Source: Chondrilla cf. caribensis | Taxonomy: Eukaryota > Porifera > Demospongiae > Chondrillida > Chondrillidae | Length of the DNA stretch: 64,000 nt | Direction of reading: 5' to 3' | Assembly: GCA_964020155.1 (NCBI GenBank) | Contig: OZ026566.1 | Coordinates: 357,501-421,500 of the forward strand | Shown: positions 45,471 through 64,000 of the stretch, in pieces | Layout of the letters: the number at the start of each line of letters is the position of its first letter | How positions within the stretch are numbered: position 1 is the stretch's first letter | Notes under the pieces: model-generated | Database searches by the model: none | Told to the model about the DNA's origin: nothing | The model's input: the letters and a program-made list of their open reading frames with translations, nothing else | Position numbers and translations under genes: made by a program

Positions 45471-48045
45471 TTACTAGTTGTGAACAAAGTTCAGAACCTC
45501 GCAAATAGATCTTGAATATCAAGATCTATGATATGACGTAGTTCAGTGACATCATAGACACTCTAAACTACGTTACGTAGTTTAGAGTGTCTATGGTGAC
45601 ATCATCTAAAAATGTCTTCCAAAATGGACGTCATGATGGCCGACCATTTGGTGTCCCGAACGACGGATTGGCGAACCCTGCTCTTCGGCGAAGGAAATCG
45701 AAAAATCGTTGTGCAAAAATGTTGACAATTGTTATTTGAATTGTCTTAAGGTAATTGGTAGTGATGCAGTCCGAAATTTGTCGACGGGAGCAATCGAAAA
45801 GTAAGTGCTCTTTTAACGGGTCGTGTGTGAACCACAGGCAACCTTTGTCTAAGTTTGCCATTTCAATATATGCTGCGACGGTGCCCCATTACCATCGGTG
45901 GGACGACTTAGTGCTGATCGATTCGTTCGACGAACGATTTGCGTTCAAAGAAACCAAAAAGTGACCTAAATTGAACAATATTGGCGGCCACCGCAATTAT
46001 GTGCGTGGGCAACCTCGATCGGACTCCCCAAACGAACGGAAACAATTACCTCGCTAACGCTCGGTAATTATTATTACTAGTTGTGAACAAAGTTCAGAAC
46101 CTCGCAAATAGATCTTGCATATCAAGATCTATGATATGACGTACTTCAGTGACATCACCATCTATATCATCATTCAAGCATGCTTTATTTGTTCATTTAT
46201 TTAATAACCAATGATTCACTCTTATGTGCATATTATCTATTGTCTCATCATTGTATCATTTCATTGTAACAGTACATCATGCATAATGTTATTATTAATG
46301 GTTCATTAATAATATTTACCTATACTCACTTTTGATTTAACTTCATGTACTATGTATTTGTTTTAATTTGGGGGAGCACATAGTGTAGGCTGTGCCTTCT
46401 GTGTACCCTGTCTGATTTTTGTAATCAGACGAAATTAATGAATATGAATATAATATGAATATATCATCTAAAAATGTCTTCCAAAATGGACGTCATGATG
46501 GCCGACCATTTGGTGTCCCGAACGACAGATTGGCGAACCCTGCTCTTCGGCGAAGGAAATTGAAAAATCGTTGTGCAAAAAAGTTGACAATTGTTATTTG
46601 AATTGTCTTAAGGTACTTGGTAGTGATGCAGTCAGAAATTTGTCGACGGGAGGAATCGAAAAGTAAGTGCTCTTTTAACGGATCGTGTGTGAACCACAGG
46701 CAACCTTTGTCTAAGTTTGCCATTTCAATATATGCTGCGACCGTGCCCCATTACCATCGGTGGGACGACTTAGTGCTGAACGCTTCGATCGACGAACGAT
46801 TTGCGTTCAAAGAAACCAAAAAGTGACCTAAATCCAACAATATTGGCGGCCACCGCAATTAAGAGCGTGGGCTGCTCGATCGGACTCCCCTAACGAACGG
46901 AAACAATTACCTCGCTAACGCTCGGTAATTATTACTAGTTGTGAACAAAGTTCAGAACCTCGCAAATAGATCTTGCATATCAAGATCTATGATATGACGT
47001 AGTTTAGTGACATCATCTAAAAATGTCTTCCAAAATGGACGTCATGATGGCCGACCATTTGGTGTCCCGAACGACGAATTGGCGAACCCTGCTCTTCGGC
47101 GAAGGAAATCGAAAAATCGTTGTGCAAAAAAGTTGACAATTGTTATTTGAATTGTCTTAAGGTACTTGGTAGTGATGCAGTCCGAAATTTGTCGACGGGA
47201 GCAATCGAAAAGTAAGTGCTCTTTTAACGGATCGTGTGTGAACCACAGGCAACCTTTGTCTACGTTTGCTATTTCAATACATGCTGCGACGGTGCCCCAT
47301 TACCGTCGGTGGGACGACTTAGTGCTGAACGCTTCGATCGACGAACGATTTGCGTTCAAAGAAACCAAAAAGTGACCTAAATCCAACAATATTGGCGGCC
47401 ACCGCAATTAAGAGCGTGGGCACCTCGATCGGACTCCCCAAACGAACGGAAACAGTTACCTCGAACGGAAACAATTACCTCGCTAACGCTCGGTAATTAC
47501 TAGTTGTGAACAAAGTTCAGAACCTCGCAAATAGATCTTGCATATCAAGATCTATGATATGACGTAGTTCAGTGACATCATCTAAAAATGTCTTCCAAAA
47601 TGGACGTCATGATGGCCGACCATTTGGTGTCCCGAACGACGGATTGGCGAACCCTGCTCTTCGGCGAAGGAAATCGAAAAATCGTTGTGCAAAAAAGTTG
47701 ACAATTGTTATTCGAATTGTTTTAAGGTACTTGGTAGTGATGCAGTCAGAAATTTGTCGACGGGAGGAATCGAAAAGTAAGTGCTCTTTTAACGGATCTT
47801 GTGTGAACCACAGGCAACCTTTGTCCAAGTTTGCCATTTCAACATATGCTGCGACCGTGCCCCATTACCGTTGGTGGGACGACTTAGTGCTGATCGATTC
47901 GTTCGACGAACGATTTGCGTTCAAAGAAACCAAAAAGTGACCTAAATCCAACAATATTGGCGGCCACCGCAATTAAGAGCGTGGGCTGCTCGATCGGACT
48001 CCCCAAACGAACGGAAACAATTACCTCGCTAACGCTCGGTAATTA
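45471..48045. repeat. Four tandem ~560-bp units inside the TIR element
   Basis: Units start with ACTAGTTGTGAACAAAGTTC at about 45471, 46073, 46931 and 47497 and end with a hairpin-like AATTACCTCGCTAACGCTCG. Units C and D are about 566 and 549 bp. Unit A carries a 40-bp palindrome and unit B a roughly 300-bp AT-rich insertion (about 46158-46466), both at the same internal position after GTGACATCA. Each unit conserves a 69-codon plus-strand frame (ending FAFKETKK) and a 76-codon minus-strand frame. In unit D one base change removes a stop so the plus frame extends to 122 codons. No family was recognised; they may be decayed pieces of a transposon gene. Confidence 0.85.
45555..45593. mobile_element. 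Short perfect palindrome with 9-bp direct repeats
   Basis: Arms 45553-45573 and 45575-45595 are exact inverse repeats of 21 bp around a single T. The flanking direct repeat GTGACATCA is at 45546-45554 and 45596-45604. The other three repeat units have one GTGACATCA at this place, showing that the palindrome was added in unit A. Confidence 0.6.
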
Positions 48046-48920
48046 TTATTATTATTATTGTTATTAAAGTGCATTGTAGGACAGTTGTCCAAAATAGCAC
48101 TAAATAAAAAATTCCAAAGTTATTTAGTACCTATTTACTAAATTTTAATAGCTCCTTTCTAGATTTCCACATATTTAGAACAAATCTGGCAATCTTGGGC
48201 ATTTCCAAAAACTCTTCAAAATCATGTCACTCTTTTCATCCTCATTCAAGTTTTCAAGATTCTCTTCCTCTCTCATCCAAACCCTATGCAAATCAAGCTT
48301 TGTGCATATTGTTAAAAAGTGCTTTTCGTCTTATATATATATGTATATATATATATGGCTAAGCAGTATTATATCTTTCTTTATTATGCTATTATGTTGT
48401 GCTTCATTGCTGGTTGGCATGACTGAGCTGTTGTTGAGCTGTCCTGTTCATTTTTTTAATTAGGATCAGTTTTGTATTATACTATGTGTTGTAATGTATT
48501 TAATCACTACATATCAAATTAAAATTGATTCTATTCTATGACTAGTATATAATATTTGCTTATTACATGTACTATACATACGAATTGCTAATGTCACCAT
48601 GCATGCAATCACTAGCTGAAGTTGTCCATGATTAGCAAAATTATTATAGTAATGTTCATAAAAATAATTTGCACGTAATACATAAAATTATAATTATATA
48701 TAACAGAAGAATCCAGTGTAATAATAATGGAAAATATGGCTAGTATTGCTGCAGTTCGTGCATGCTGTGCTCAGCTGAGGTAAACCTTGATCTATTGCAG
48801 CAAAACTGCAGCCACATATGGCATCATAAGTATATCTCAACTGGACTACGCGTAAATGGACCCGCTTGGAGTCATTTGAAGAACGTGTAGATCGCTTCGA
48901 CCATCCAAACCGATCGAACC

Positions 48921-49012
48921 TAGTCTGACGTAGCCCAGACCTTTCCGGCCTCCATTTTATTACGGCGCTGTAATAAAATGGAGGCCGGAAGGGTCTGGGC
49001 TACGTCAGACTA
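48921..49012. mobile_element. 92-bp foldback element with 9-bp target duplication
   Basis: Two 43-bp arms (48921-48963 and 48970-49012) with one mismatch, separated by GGCGCT. The outer ends are TAGTCTGACG / CGTCAGACTA. Flanking GATCGAACC at 48912-48920 and 49013-49021 is a 9-bp target duplication, as made by Mutator-like or Merlin-like transposases. It is nested in the 4.5-kb element. Confidence 0.8.
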
Positions 49013-49336
49013 GATCGAACCCGAACGATCTATAGTGGTAGGAAAACTCGTCATTTATGGCGTTCAAAAAAATAGAAGCAAATATACACTAGTCTTATGA
49101 GGAAGTTTAAGCTTGGAACTAATTATTGCTGTATTGGAATAACTGCACAAAACTGGAGGAACTGTGAAATCTTACCTCAAACTTCACCATTTTCTATGTA
49201 AAAGAATACGTTGCTATGCTCGTACGTGCTTGACAACTACTCGCGGGCAATCTCGCGAGGAAACTAAGTTTCCATTGTGAAACAGCCGTGACGTATAGCC
49301 GCCTGGAAACGTAAACATGTTTGCTTACACGACAAC

Positions 49337-49846
49337 ATGGCGACTGTTAAAACTGTGCAAGAGAGATTGGACATCATAAAAGATACTTGTGGCGTGCCTA
49401 AAAGTGTAGAAAAGCGCGATTTGATCACTGTGGACATGTATGTGTATCTGGTCCAGTTTGCTAGAAAAGAGAAGCTGTCCCCCGCACAGATGTCTGTACT
49501 GTTCTCTCTTCTTAAACGCGTTCATCAGTCCTGCCTGTCGACACCCCACGACAACATGGAAGAAACCTTTGGTCTATTTAAAGAATATCTTCTTTGTCAT
49601 TCTGTAAATCGCCCGCCTTTTTGTGTTTGTCTCTTCTCTGTTGAACAAGTAAAGAGCATTACAGATTACTTCTTGTCGACCTACTTCAAGCACTACCGGC
49701 TATACAAATATGCATTCACCAAGAAGCAACGTTGGGGAAGGTGTACATGTATTAGGCTGTTATTTTCCAGTTGTCAATTACTGAGGATCGCAAAACAATT
49801 AAGAATCATTATCAGTACACAACCAACAAGTCCTACAAAACCATAA
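49337..49846 (+). pseudogene. CFAP119: Truncated CFAP119 copy
   Basis: 169-aa frame, near identical to the intact copy at 53608 over residues 4-129, but altered at both ends. An in-frame 63-bp deletion right after the start removes 21 codons, and at about 49733, after the shared KYAFTKKQR, the sequence switches to unrelated DNA with a stop 37 codons on. The coiled-coil and acidic C-terminal half are missing. About 75 bp further on, DNA homologous to the FReD promoter begins, so the break is the junction of the segmental duplication. Its promoter side was separated from BTB-1 by the 4.5-kb element. Expression is unknown; probably non-functional, but the frame is intact. Confidence 0.75.
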
Positions 49847-49968
49847 CGTAATACATAGTCAGTGGTATTTTAATTAGATTGGGGCGTACAACACACCCCT
49901 GGACACACCCCTTGATACACCTCCACTTTGATCATAACTACATTCATGACATCCTTCCTATAAAACCC

Positions 49969-49975
49969 ACCTCAT
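49969..49975 (+). promoter_or_regulatory. TATA box of FReD-3
   Basis: TATAAAA 40 bp before the FReD-3 start codon in the same conserved promoter block as FReD-1 and -2. Upstream homology stops near 49810, where the truncated CFAP119 copy begins. Confidence 0.75.
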
Positions 49976-50008
49976 CACTCTCCACTCATTCTGACCACAG
50001 TGACCACA

Positions 50009-50951
50009 ATGGTTGGTGTTCCAGCTCTGGTCCTTCTCCTGGTTGTTGGCAACTGTGAAGCAGCCCAACTGAGTAGACAAGTAAGACAAGTGAGTGAAAA
50101 CAAAAATAACAGTGATGTCCAGGACACAGTGAACAAGGTTATGGAGGCTATTAACATGCTGACATCTGAGCTGAGAGCAGTGAAAGAACAACTGAATTCG
50201 GGTTTAAATGAAAACTTCAACTTCACCAATACAAGCATGTGCATGCTGACATACCTATCTCTTCTATTTTTCAGGTGTCCACAGTATTTACCCTAGGAAC
50301 TGCCTGGCCGCTAAGCTACAGGGCCACAACACCTCTGGAGTCTACACCATCCAACCGGACTGCAATGATCCATTTGAAGTCTGGTGTGACATGGAGACAG
50401 ATGGGGGAGGATGGGCCGTGTTCCAGAGGAGACTAGACGGAACAGTCAACTTTCAGAGAAATCGCATTGAATACATTCGAGGGTTCGGTAACATCAGCGG
50501 CGAGTATTGGCTTGGGCTCGAGAAGATATACCGCCTGACTAAATATGATGACTTTGAGCCAGAACTCTGGGTGGATATCGAGGACTTTGACGGTAACTCC
50601 AAATATGAACACTACAATCAATTTCATATTGCTGGCCCTAATGGATACAACATTTATGTCCAACATCATAGTGGCACAGCAGGTGATTCCTTAGGATATC
50701 ACAATACGATGCCATTCTCAACTACTGACTATGATGTTGATAAATCAGGTGGAAACTGTGCTGTGAACGACGAGGGAGCGTGGTGGTTCAACAACTGTCA
50801 GCATTCTCATCTGAATGGCAAGTACTATTATGGTGCCACGAGGGGTGATAAGGGTGTGATATGGGAAACTTGGTGTGGAGATAGTTACTCGCAAAAGCGA
50901 GCTGAGATGAAGACCAGGCCAAGCAGACTAGCTTGGAGACGGGGGGCATAA
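50009..50951 (+). CDS. Fibrinogen-related secreted protein 3 (FReD-3)
   Basis: Two exons, 50009-50201 and 50275-50951, giving 289 aa. The signal peptide is identical to FReD-1, the linker contains an extra ENKNNS segment, then a full fibrinogen domain follows. The first half of the domain is nearly identical to FReD-1/2, down to the nucleotide level around METDGGGWAVFQRRLDGT. The second half is clearly diverged (HIAGPNGYNIYVQHHSGTAG, DYDVDKSGGNC, ATRGDKGVIWETWCGDSY). It keeps the Ca-site Asp residues and the standard Cys pairs and has one unpaired extra Cys (TWCGD). Intron 1 is 73 bp. Confidence 0.93.
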
Positions 50952-52243
50952 ACCATTATTAATCAAATCATTAAGTGAAGTTGATTTTGGTAATAAATTT
51001 CACATATGTTAGTCTATAAGTAGAATCCAATTATCAATAACTGCATTGTGTACCAGCCATGAATATTAATGATTTTTGGAAATGTTATTCATTGTTTGAA
51101 ATATAACAAGGGATTGTTCAAGTATTGCATGAAGGGAGTACAGGGGTGTGTCACCAGCTGCAAAGGTATGTGCAGGGTGAATCCTATTTAAATATCTAGT
51201 AATATATCCAACATTGGATGATACAGTAGTGTATAGCTATTAAAATATTTGTACATTACATTTAGAAAACATCACACTGTAAGCATGGATATTATTCTAA
51301 GTATGTATCCTCTGTGCTGTAACTGATGCTGTAATTGTGGTGGAGATCCCATGCACTGTAGTTATTTCATAAAGAAAACTTGTGTTTCGAATTACCAGTT
51401 CTAATTATAGCACACCCTGAGAACATCCCACTGAATAACTCATGAGAAGCCACAGATCAGTCCTTGACAGTCACATGACCTAGAATAGCCAATATTCCAA
51501 GAGATACATAGTGTCTTATATCCAATATGTTCATTAAACACAGTGTCTCTTACAGTACCACTTTATAAATGCTTATAGAATGTACACCATAGACACCATG
51601 CAGCCAATGTTATATCAACCCTAACTGTTTTGGCATTCATATCATATATGTAGTATCTATAATTATTGTTGGACCAGGTGTGGAGTTTTACAGCATTTGA
51701 TCTGAGTATGAGAAAAATCCACACTGCACACACACACAGGAAACATTTCAACAGGTTATTTGATATAATGCAATACAACCAGTAGTTCTTACATGAATGG
51801 ACCCTTTCCACATGTGCAACATGTAGTATACCTGATATACAACACTGATGCTTAAGCACATTGGTGTATCAGTTCTGGCTATAAGAATTGGATGCACGTG
51901 TATATGACTACTGTACATATGCTAAGTATTTGCTTGCACACACCTGCTAGACTGAGATCGAAAATTATATAATTTTGAGATGAAGATTATAGGCCTTTGA
52001 TAGATAGGTTAACACAATTATTATGTTACAAACGAGAAGCCACATGGCATCACTCCTTGATGGGCACGACTTAGAAGAGTCGATTCAGAAAATATATCAA
52101 TACTTCAAGATACATAGTACATATGTTGAATCCAATATGTTCATTTACAGTACGGTTGACCACTTTATAAATGCTTATAAAATGCAAAAGAAACCATGCG
52201 GCCAATGTTATAGTTAATTTATAAAAAGAAGAGACTCAATACT
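50952..52243. other. Spacer between FReD-3 and BTB-2
   Basis: No gene seen. AT-rich, homologous in patches to the FReD-2/BTB-1 spacer but about 360 bp longer. Confidence 0.6.
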
Positions 52244-53539
52244 TCAATAACTATGCAAATCTACAGTAAACTTAGAACAACTGCATGTCACCCTGAAAGT
52301 GATCATCACTGGTAGAGGGTGGCTCATCTGATGGTTATCAGAACTGTTGACCATCAATGAACAAGACTTTTCATCTCCAGTAACTTTACAGCGGTAGCTC
52401 TTTGCTGAAAGGTCCCGGTAAGGTCTTGTGTGTCCACCATGATGAACAGCAGTCTCCTGGAGGGCAGGCAACTCTATGTCACTTGAAACTTCACCACCCT
52501 CTCCACCATTCAAAGGCAGCACTCTTAGGCAGATATTGTGAGTAGGGTGTGATCTGCAGAATGTGCCATTGCACCTGAAAGAGAAACTACAAGACTTTTT
52601 GGTGACTAGAGCCACAATGGGTGAATCTGTCGACCAATGTGGCAAGTTTGGCTTGAGTGGGATGGACAGTGTGCTAGGGTGAGGACCCTCCGACCCACTC
52701 CCAAGTGGTATCAGAGGAAATAAAACACAGCCTTTACCTCGAGGAAGAAACTGTGCTGCATTTATTCTGTCAACCAGTGGATAGTGGTGAAATTCAAGTG
52801 CCTTTAGGTAGTTATCCAAACTCTTCATCTTGCAAGGTCCAACTACAGATACCAGATCAGCTGGGGAGATAAAAGGATAGCGAATGTAATCTAGTAGTTG
52901 TTCATTCGAGTCTGAGATGCTGTGATTTTCATTCATCCAACTGACCACTGATCGAAAGAGGTCAATTTCAGGTAACTTGATGGAGTCATTCTGAATAACA
53001 TGCAGTATAGCCTTATATGGAAGTTTGATGAAAATTGAGGTTTTTATCACTTCCTGTATGTGTTCGCCCATGTAATGCAAACAGCGTGCTCCCAGTTCCT
53101 CTGTGAGCTGACCCCACTGGAGAGAGTCAATGTACCACTGACAGCAGTTATAGGCAGTCATTTTCCAGCTGTAAAAACACGCATTGCACGCATCCACAAG
53201 TCGCTGCATGTTGAAGTGATCGGCAGCTGTAAAGAGAGGCACTAGAGTAGCTACATCAATAGACACCTTTCCGAGGTAGGCAAAGTCCACAACGGCACGG
53301 AGGATGTTTTCACCGAACAAAGTAACATTAACAACTTTTTCGGTAGATTCCTTCATATTACTTGCAAACATGGCCTTGAAATAAGGAGAAACTGTAGACA
53401 AAATGAGCCTATGCGCACCCACACCCGCATCGGAGTCATTTCCAACCAAATAAACGTCATAGCTCTCTGAATCGTGGCGTAGTTCGGAAAGAATTGGATA
53501 AGTTTTTGCTTCAATCAACAACAAACTAGAGGAAGCCAT
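52244..53539 (-). CDS. BTB-BACK domain protein 2
   Basis: Intronless 431-aa paralogue of BTB-1 with the same BTB, BACK and C-terminal regions. The two proteins are about 90% identical by eye; the most different part is the first 15 residues (MASSSLLLIEAKTYPIL versus MAFSMLTIESKEYPII). Two residues are missing at the C-terminus. It remains in the ancestral divergent arrangement with intact CFAP119 (68 bp between start codons), whereas BTB-1 has lost its partner to an insertion. Confidence 0.9.
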   Translation of the reverse strand: MASSSLLLIEAKTYPILSELRHDSESYDVYLVGNDSDAGVGAHRLILSTVSPYFKAMFASNMKESTEKVVNVTLFGENILRAVVDFAYLGKVSIDVATLVPLFTAADHFNMQRLVDACNACFYSWKMTAYNCCQWYIDSLQWGQLTEELGARCLHYMGEHIQEVIKTSIFIKLPYKAILHVIQNDSIKLPEIDLFRSVVSWMNENHSISDSNEQLLDYIRYPFISPADLVSVVGPCKMKSLDNYLKALEFHHYPLVDRINAAQFLPRGKGCVLFPLIPLGSGSEGPHPSTLSIPLKPNLPHWSTDSPIVALVTKKSCSFSFRCNGTFCRSHPTHNICLRVLPLNGGEGGEVSSDIELPALQETAVHHGGHTRPYRDLSAKSYRCKVTGDEKSCSLMVNSSDNHQMSHPLPVMITFRVTCSCSKFTVDLHSY

Positions 53540-53607
53540 GTTCTTCGGGAAAATCCATGTATGACGTAAAGCCGCCCGCTTGGAAACATGTTTGCTTGCA
53601 CAACAAC

Positions 53608-54411
53608 ATGGCGACTGCTAAGGCGGAAATATTACTGTGGAAAGATTTGTCATTGGTACAGTCCGAGCAAATTTTACGCTGCGAAACTGTGCAAGAGAGA
53701 TTGGACACCGTAAAAGATACTTGTGGCGTGCCTAAAAGTGTAGAAAAGCGCGATTTTATCACGGTGGACATGTATGTGTATCTGGTCCAGTTTGCCAGAA
53801 AAGAGAAGCTGTCCCCCGCACAAATGTCTGTAGTGTTCTCTCTTCTTAAACGCGTTCATCAGTCCTGCCTGTCGACACCCCACGACAACATGGAAGAAAC
53901 CTTCGGTCTATTTAAAGAATATCTTCTTTGTCATTCTGTAAATCGCCCGCCTTTTTGTGTTTGTCTCTTCTCTGTTGAACAAGTAAAGAGCATTACAGAT
54001 TACTTCTTGTCGACCTACTTCAAGCACTACCGGCTATACAAATATGCATTCACCAAGAAGCAACGTTTAAACATCTCTTTCGTGTACTCTGATTCACTTG
54101 ACGAAGAAAGTCCTCCTCCAGAACCAACAGAAGCAGTGAGTGGAGAGGACGTAGTTACAGAGAAGGAACTAGTTGAAGATGGTGAACCTGAGGTAGAGGG
54201 CGACGATGAAAGGGATGTGTCAGGCACTGAATCGCCACTTGATCCAAAAGAGGCTGAATTGCAGAAAATGGTGGAAGGACAACTTTCGGAGAAGCTGCAA
54301 CAACTTCAAACGACTGTCACTCAAGATCTGGAAGAATACGACAAACGCATGAGTGAAAAGATCTCTTCATTTGAAGCCAGTATTACTAAAGGAAAAACTA
54401 AAAAGAAGTGA
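53608..54411 (+). CDS. CFAP119: CFAP119 / CCDC189-like ciliary protein
   Basis: Intronless frame of 267 aa from ATG 53608. An earlier in-frame ATG at 53557 would add 17 residues but overlaps the promoter shared with BTB-2. The conserved core LSPAQMSVVFSLLKRVHQSC, FGLFKEYLLCHSVNRPPF, LFSVEQVKSITDYFLSTY and HYRLYKYAFTKKQRLNISF matches the CFAP119 (formerly CCDC189 / C16orf93) family of axonemal proteins. The C-terminal 100 residues are acidic, then a coiled coil (LQKMVEGQLSEKLQQLQT) and a basic KGKTKKK tail. The vertebrate protein is linked to sperm flagellum function. The next gene downstream is a CNGK-type channel, also known from sperm. The truncated duplicate is at 49337. Confidence 0.85.
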   Translation: MATAKAEILLWKDLSLVQSEQILRCETVQERLDTVKDTCGVPKSVEKRDFITVDMYVYLVQFARKEKLSPAQMSVVFSLLKRVHQSCLSTPHDNMEETFGLFKEYLLCHSVNRPPFCVCLFSVEQVKSITDYFLSTYFKHYRLYKYAFTKKQRLNISFVYSDSLDEESPPPEPTEAVSGEDVVTEKELVEDGEPEVEGDDERDVSGTESPLDPKEAELQKMVEGQLSEKLQQLQTTVTQDLEEYDKRMSEKISSFEASITKGKTKKK

Positions 54412-54690
54412 TTCAACCAAACTACCAGTATCTGTTCCGTACTGTACTTATGTTAATGCGAGCATTACTTTAATCCCACATGTCTACTCAATTCTGTATA
54501 TTATTCATTAGTGTAAAACAAATTAATAATTTTCAACTCGTACCAGACCACGTGCGCGCGTACAGCGTCTTCTGCTGTTTGGCGCCACTTTCCAGTTGGA
54601 AATTCTGTGAAAGACGAAACATGCAGACTTCGACTGCCAGCTGCTGCTGCTCTGTCGGAGGAGATGGTCGCGATCCTTTAGGAGTTAACG

Positions 54691-63549
<8,859 letters not shown>

Positions 63550-63706
63550 GTGAGGCATTGTACTAACATGTCTGCTACTTGAGACTGTCTGCATACATGA
63601 CGCTTGTAATAGTTGCATCCTGACTGCATGGCTTGTTTAAGGCATCTTTCCTCTCACCCGCCCATCAACCAGGATACAAGAGCTTGTACTTGTTTCTATA
63701 CACGAT

Positions 63707-64000
63707 TCCTGTGTAGCCCCAACCCCTATCTTTACATGCTGTAGCCCCACCCCCTGTCTGTACATGCTGTAGCCCCAACCCCTGTCTGTACATGCTGTAG
63801 CCCCAAACCCTGTCTCTACATGCTGTAGCCCCAAACCCTGTCTCTACATGCTGTAGCCCCAACCCCTGTCTCTACATGCTGTAGCCCCAACCCCTATCTC
63901 TACATGCTGTAGCCCCAACCCCTGTCTCTACATGCTGTAGCCCCACCCCCTGTCTCTACATGCTGTAGCCCCAACCCCTATCTCTACATGCTGTAGCCCC
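63707..64000. repeat. 27-bp minisatellite in CNGK intron 20
   Basis: At least ten copies of TGTAGCCCCAACCCCTGTCT followed by CTACATGC, with C/A and T/G variants, continuing to the window edge. Confidence 0.95.

Larger units (their letters stand above)
44775..49290. mobile_element. 4.5-kb TIR element (non-autonomous, 4-bp TSD)
   Basis: The left end CACGGCTGTTTCA (44775-44787) is the exact inverse of the right end TGAAACAGCCGTG (49278-49290). A second inverted match, TGGAAACTTAGTTT, lies just inside. Target duplications ACGT flank it at 44771-44774 and 49291-49294. The paralogous locus (53562-53575) shows the empty site with one ACGT. CAC.. ends with a 4-bp duplication resemble the Chapaev branch of CMC transposons (inference). 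The interior holds four 0.55-0.86-kb direct repeats, two palindromes and short frames, but no recognisable transposase, so it is non-autonomous and nested. It splits the divergent BTB-1 / CFAP119 pair. Confidence 0.75.

Noticed and set aside
47572..47940. 122-codon frame in repeat unit D as a gene
   Set aside because: Starts without an ATG, differs from three sister units only by loss of one stop, and is not recognisable. Described under the repeat.

Overview
The window is nuclear DNA of a non-vertebrate animal. It has interrupted genes with GT-AG introns, metazoan families (SRF, Speedy, fibrinogen-related lectins, neutral ceramidase, CFAP119) and very many (CA/GT)n microsatellites. Intergenic spacers are short (33-350 bp between many genes). 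Together with a K+-selective multi-repeat cyclic-nucleotide-gated channel and a short MITE starting ATACCGTATAGCG, this best fits a sponge (Porifera, probably a demosponge). That assignment is an inference from gene content, not from a database match. All gene models were spliced by hand, and every multi-exon model reported without a caveat keeps reading frame across all junctions.

Layout: 1-5,031 is mostly repeats plus one doubtful two-exon ORF. SRF (-) and TRMT61B (+) are head to head around 6.5 kb over a short promoter with two CArG boxes and a CRE. A Speedy/RINGO gene (-) lies at 12.8-14.2 kb. An LRRC28-like leucine-rich-repeat gene (-) covers 15.7-19.8 kb and hosts a tRNA-Ala gene in an intron. 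From 20.1 to 23.2 kb is a tight cluster of small mitochondrial genes (CMC2, a LYR protein, PET117) around a DUF547 gene. A PP2C phosphatase of the PPM1A/B type (-) and JKAMP (+) are head to head at 27.2-27.5 kb. A 187-bp tandem repeat with an inserted MITE follows, then an 18-exon neutral ceramidase (-, 32.5-38.3 kb) that also hosts a tRNA-Ala in an intron.

From 38.5 kb onward, a 550-bp GT/CT microsatellite precedes a segmentally duplicated block. It holds three fibrinogen-related secreted lectin genes, two intronless BTB-BACK genes and two copies of the ciliary gene CFAP119, one truncated. A 4.5-kb TIR-bounded element with 4-bp target duplications sits in the divergent BTB/CFAP119 promoter of copy 1; the paralogous copy 2 preserves the empty site. 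The last 9.3 kb is the 5' part of a CNGK-type channel with two complete 6TM + cyclic-nucleotide-binding repeats, the start of a third, and GYG selectivity filters. It runs off the window edge.

Likely functional themes are SRF autoregulation, mitochondrial respiratory-chain assembly, JNK/stress signalling (PPM1 + JKAMP), sphingolipid turnover, secreted pattern recognition (fibrinogen-domain lectins) and flagellar/sperm signalling (CFAP119 next to CNGK).
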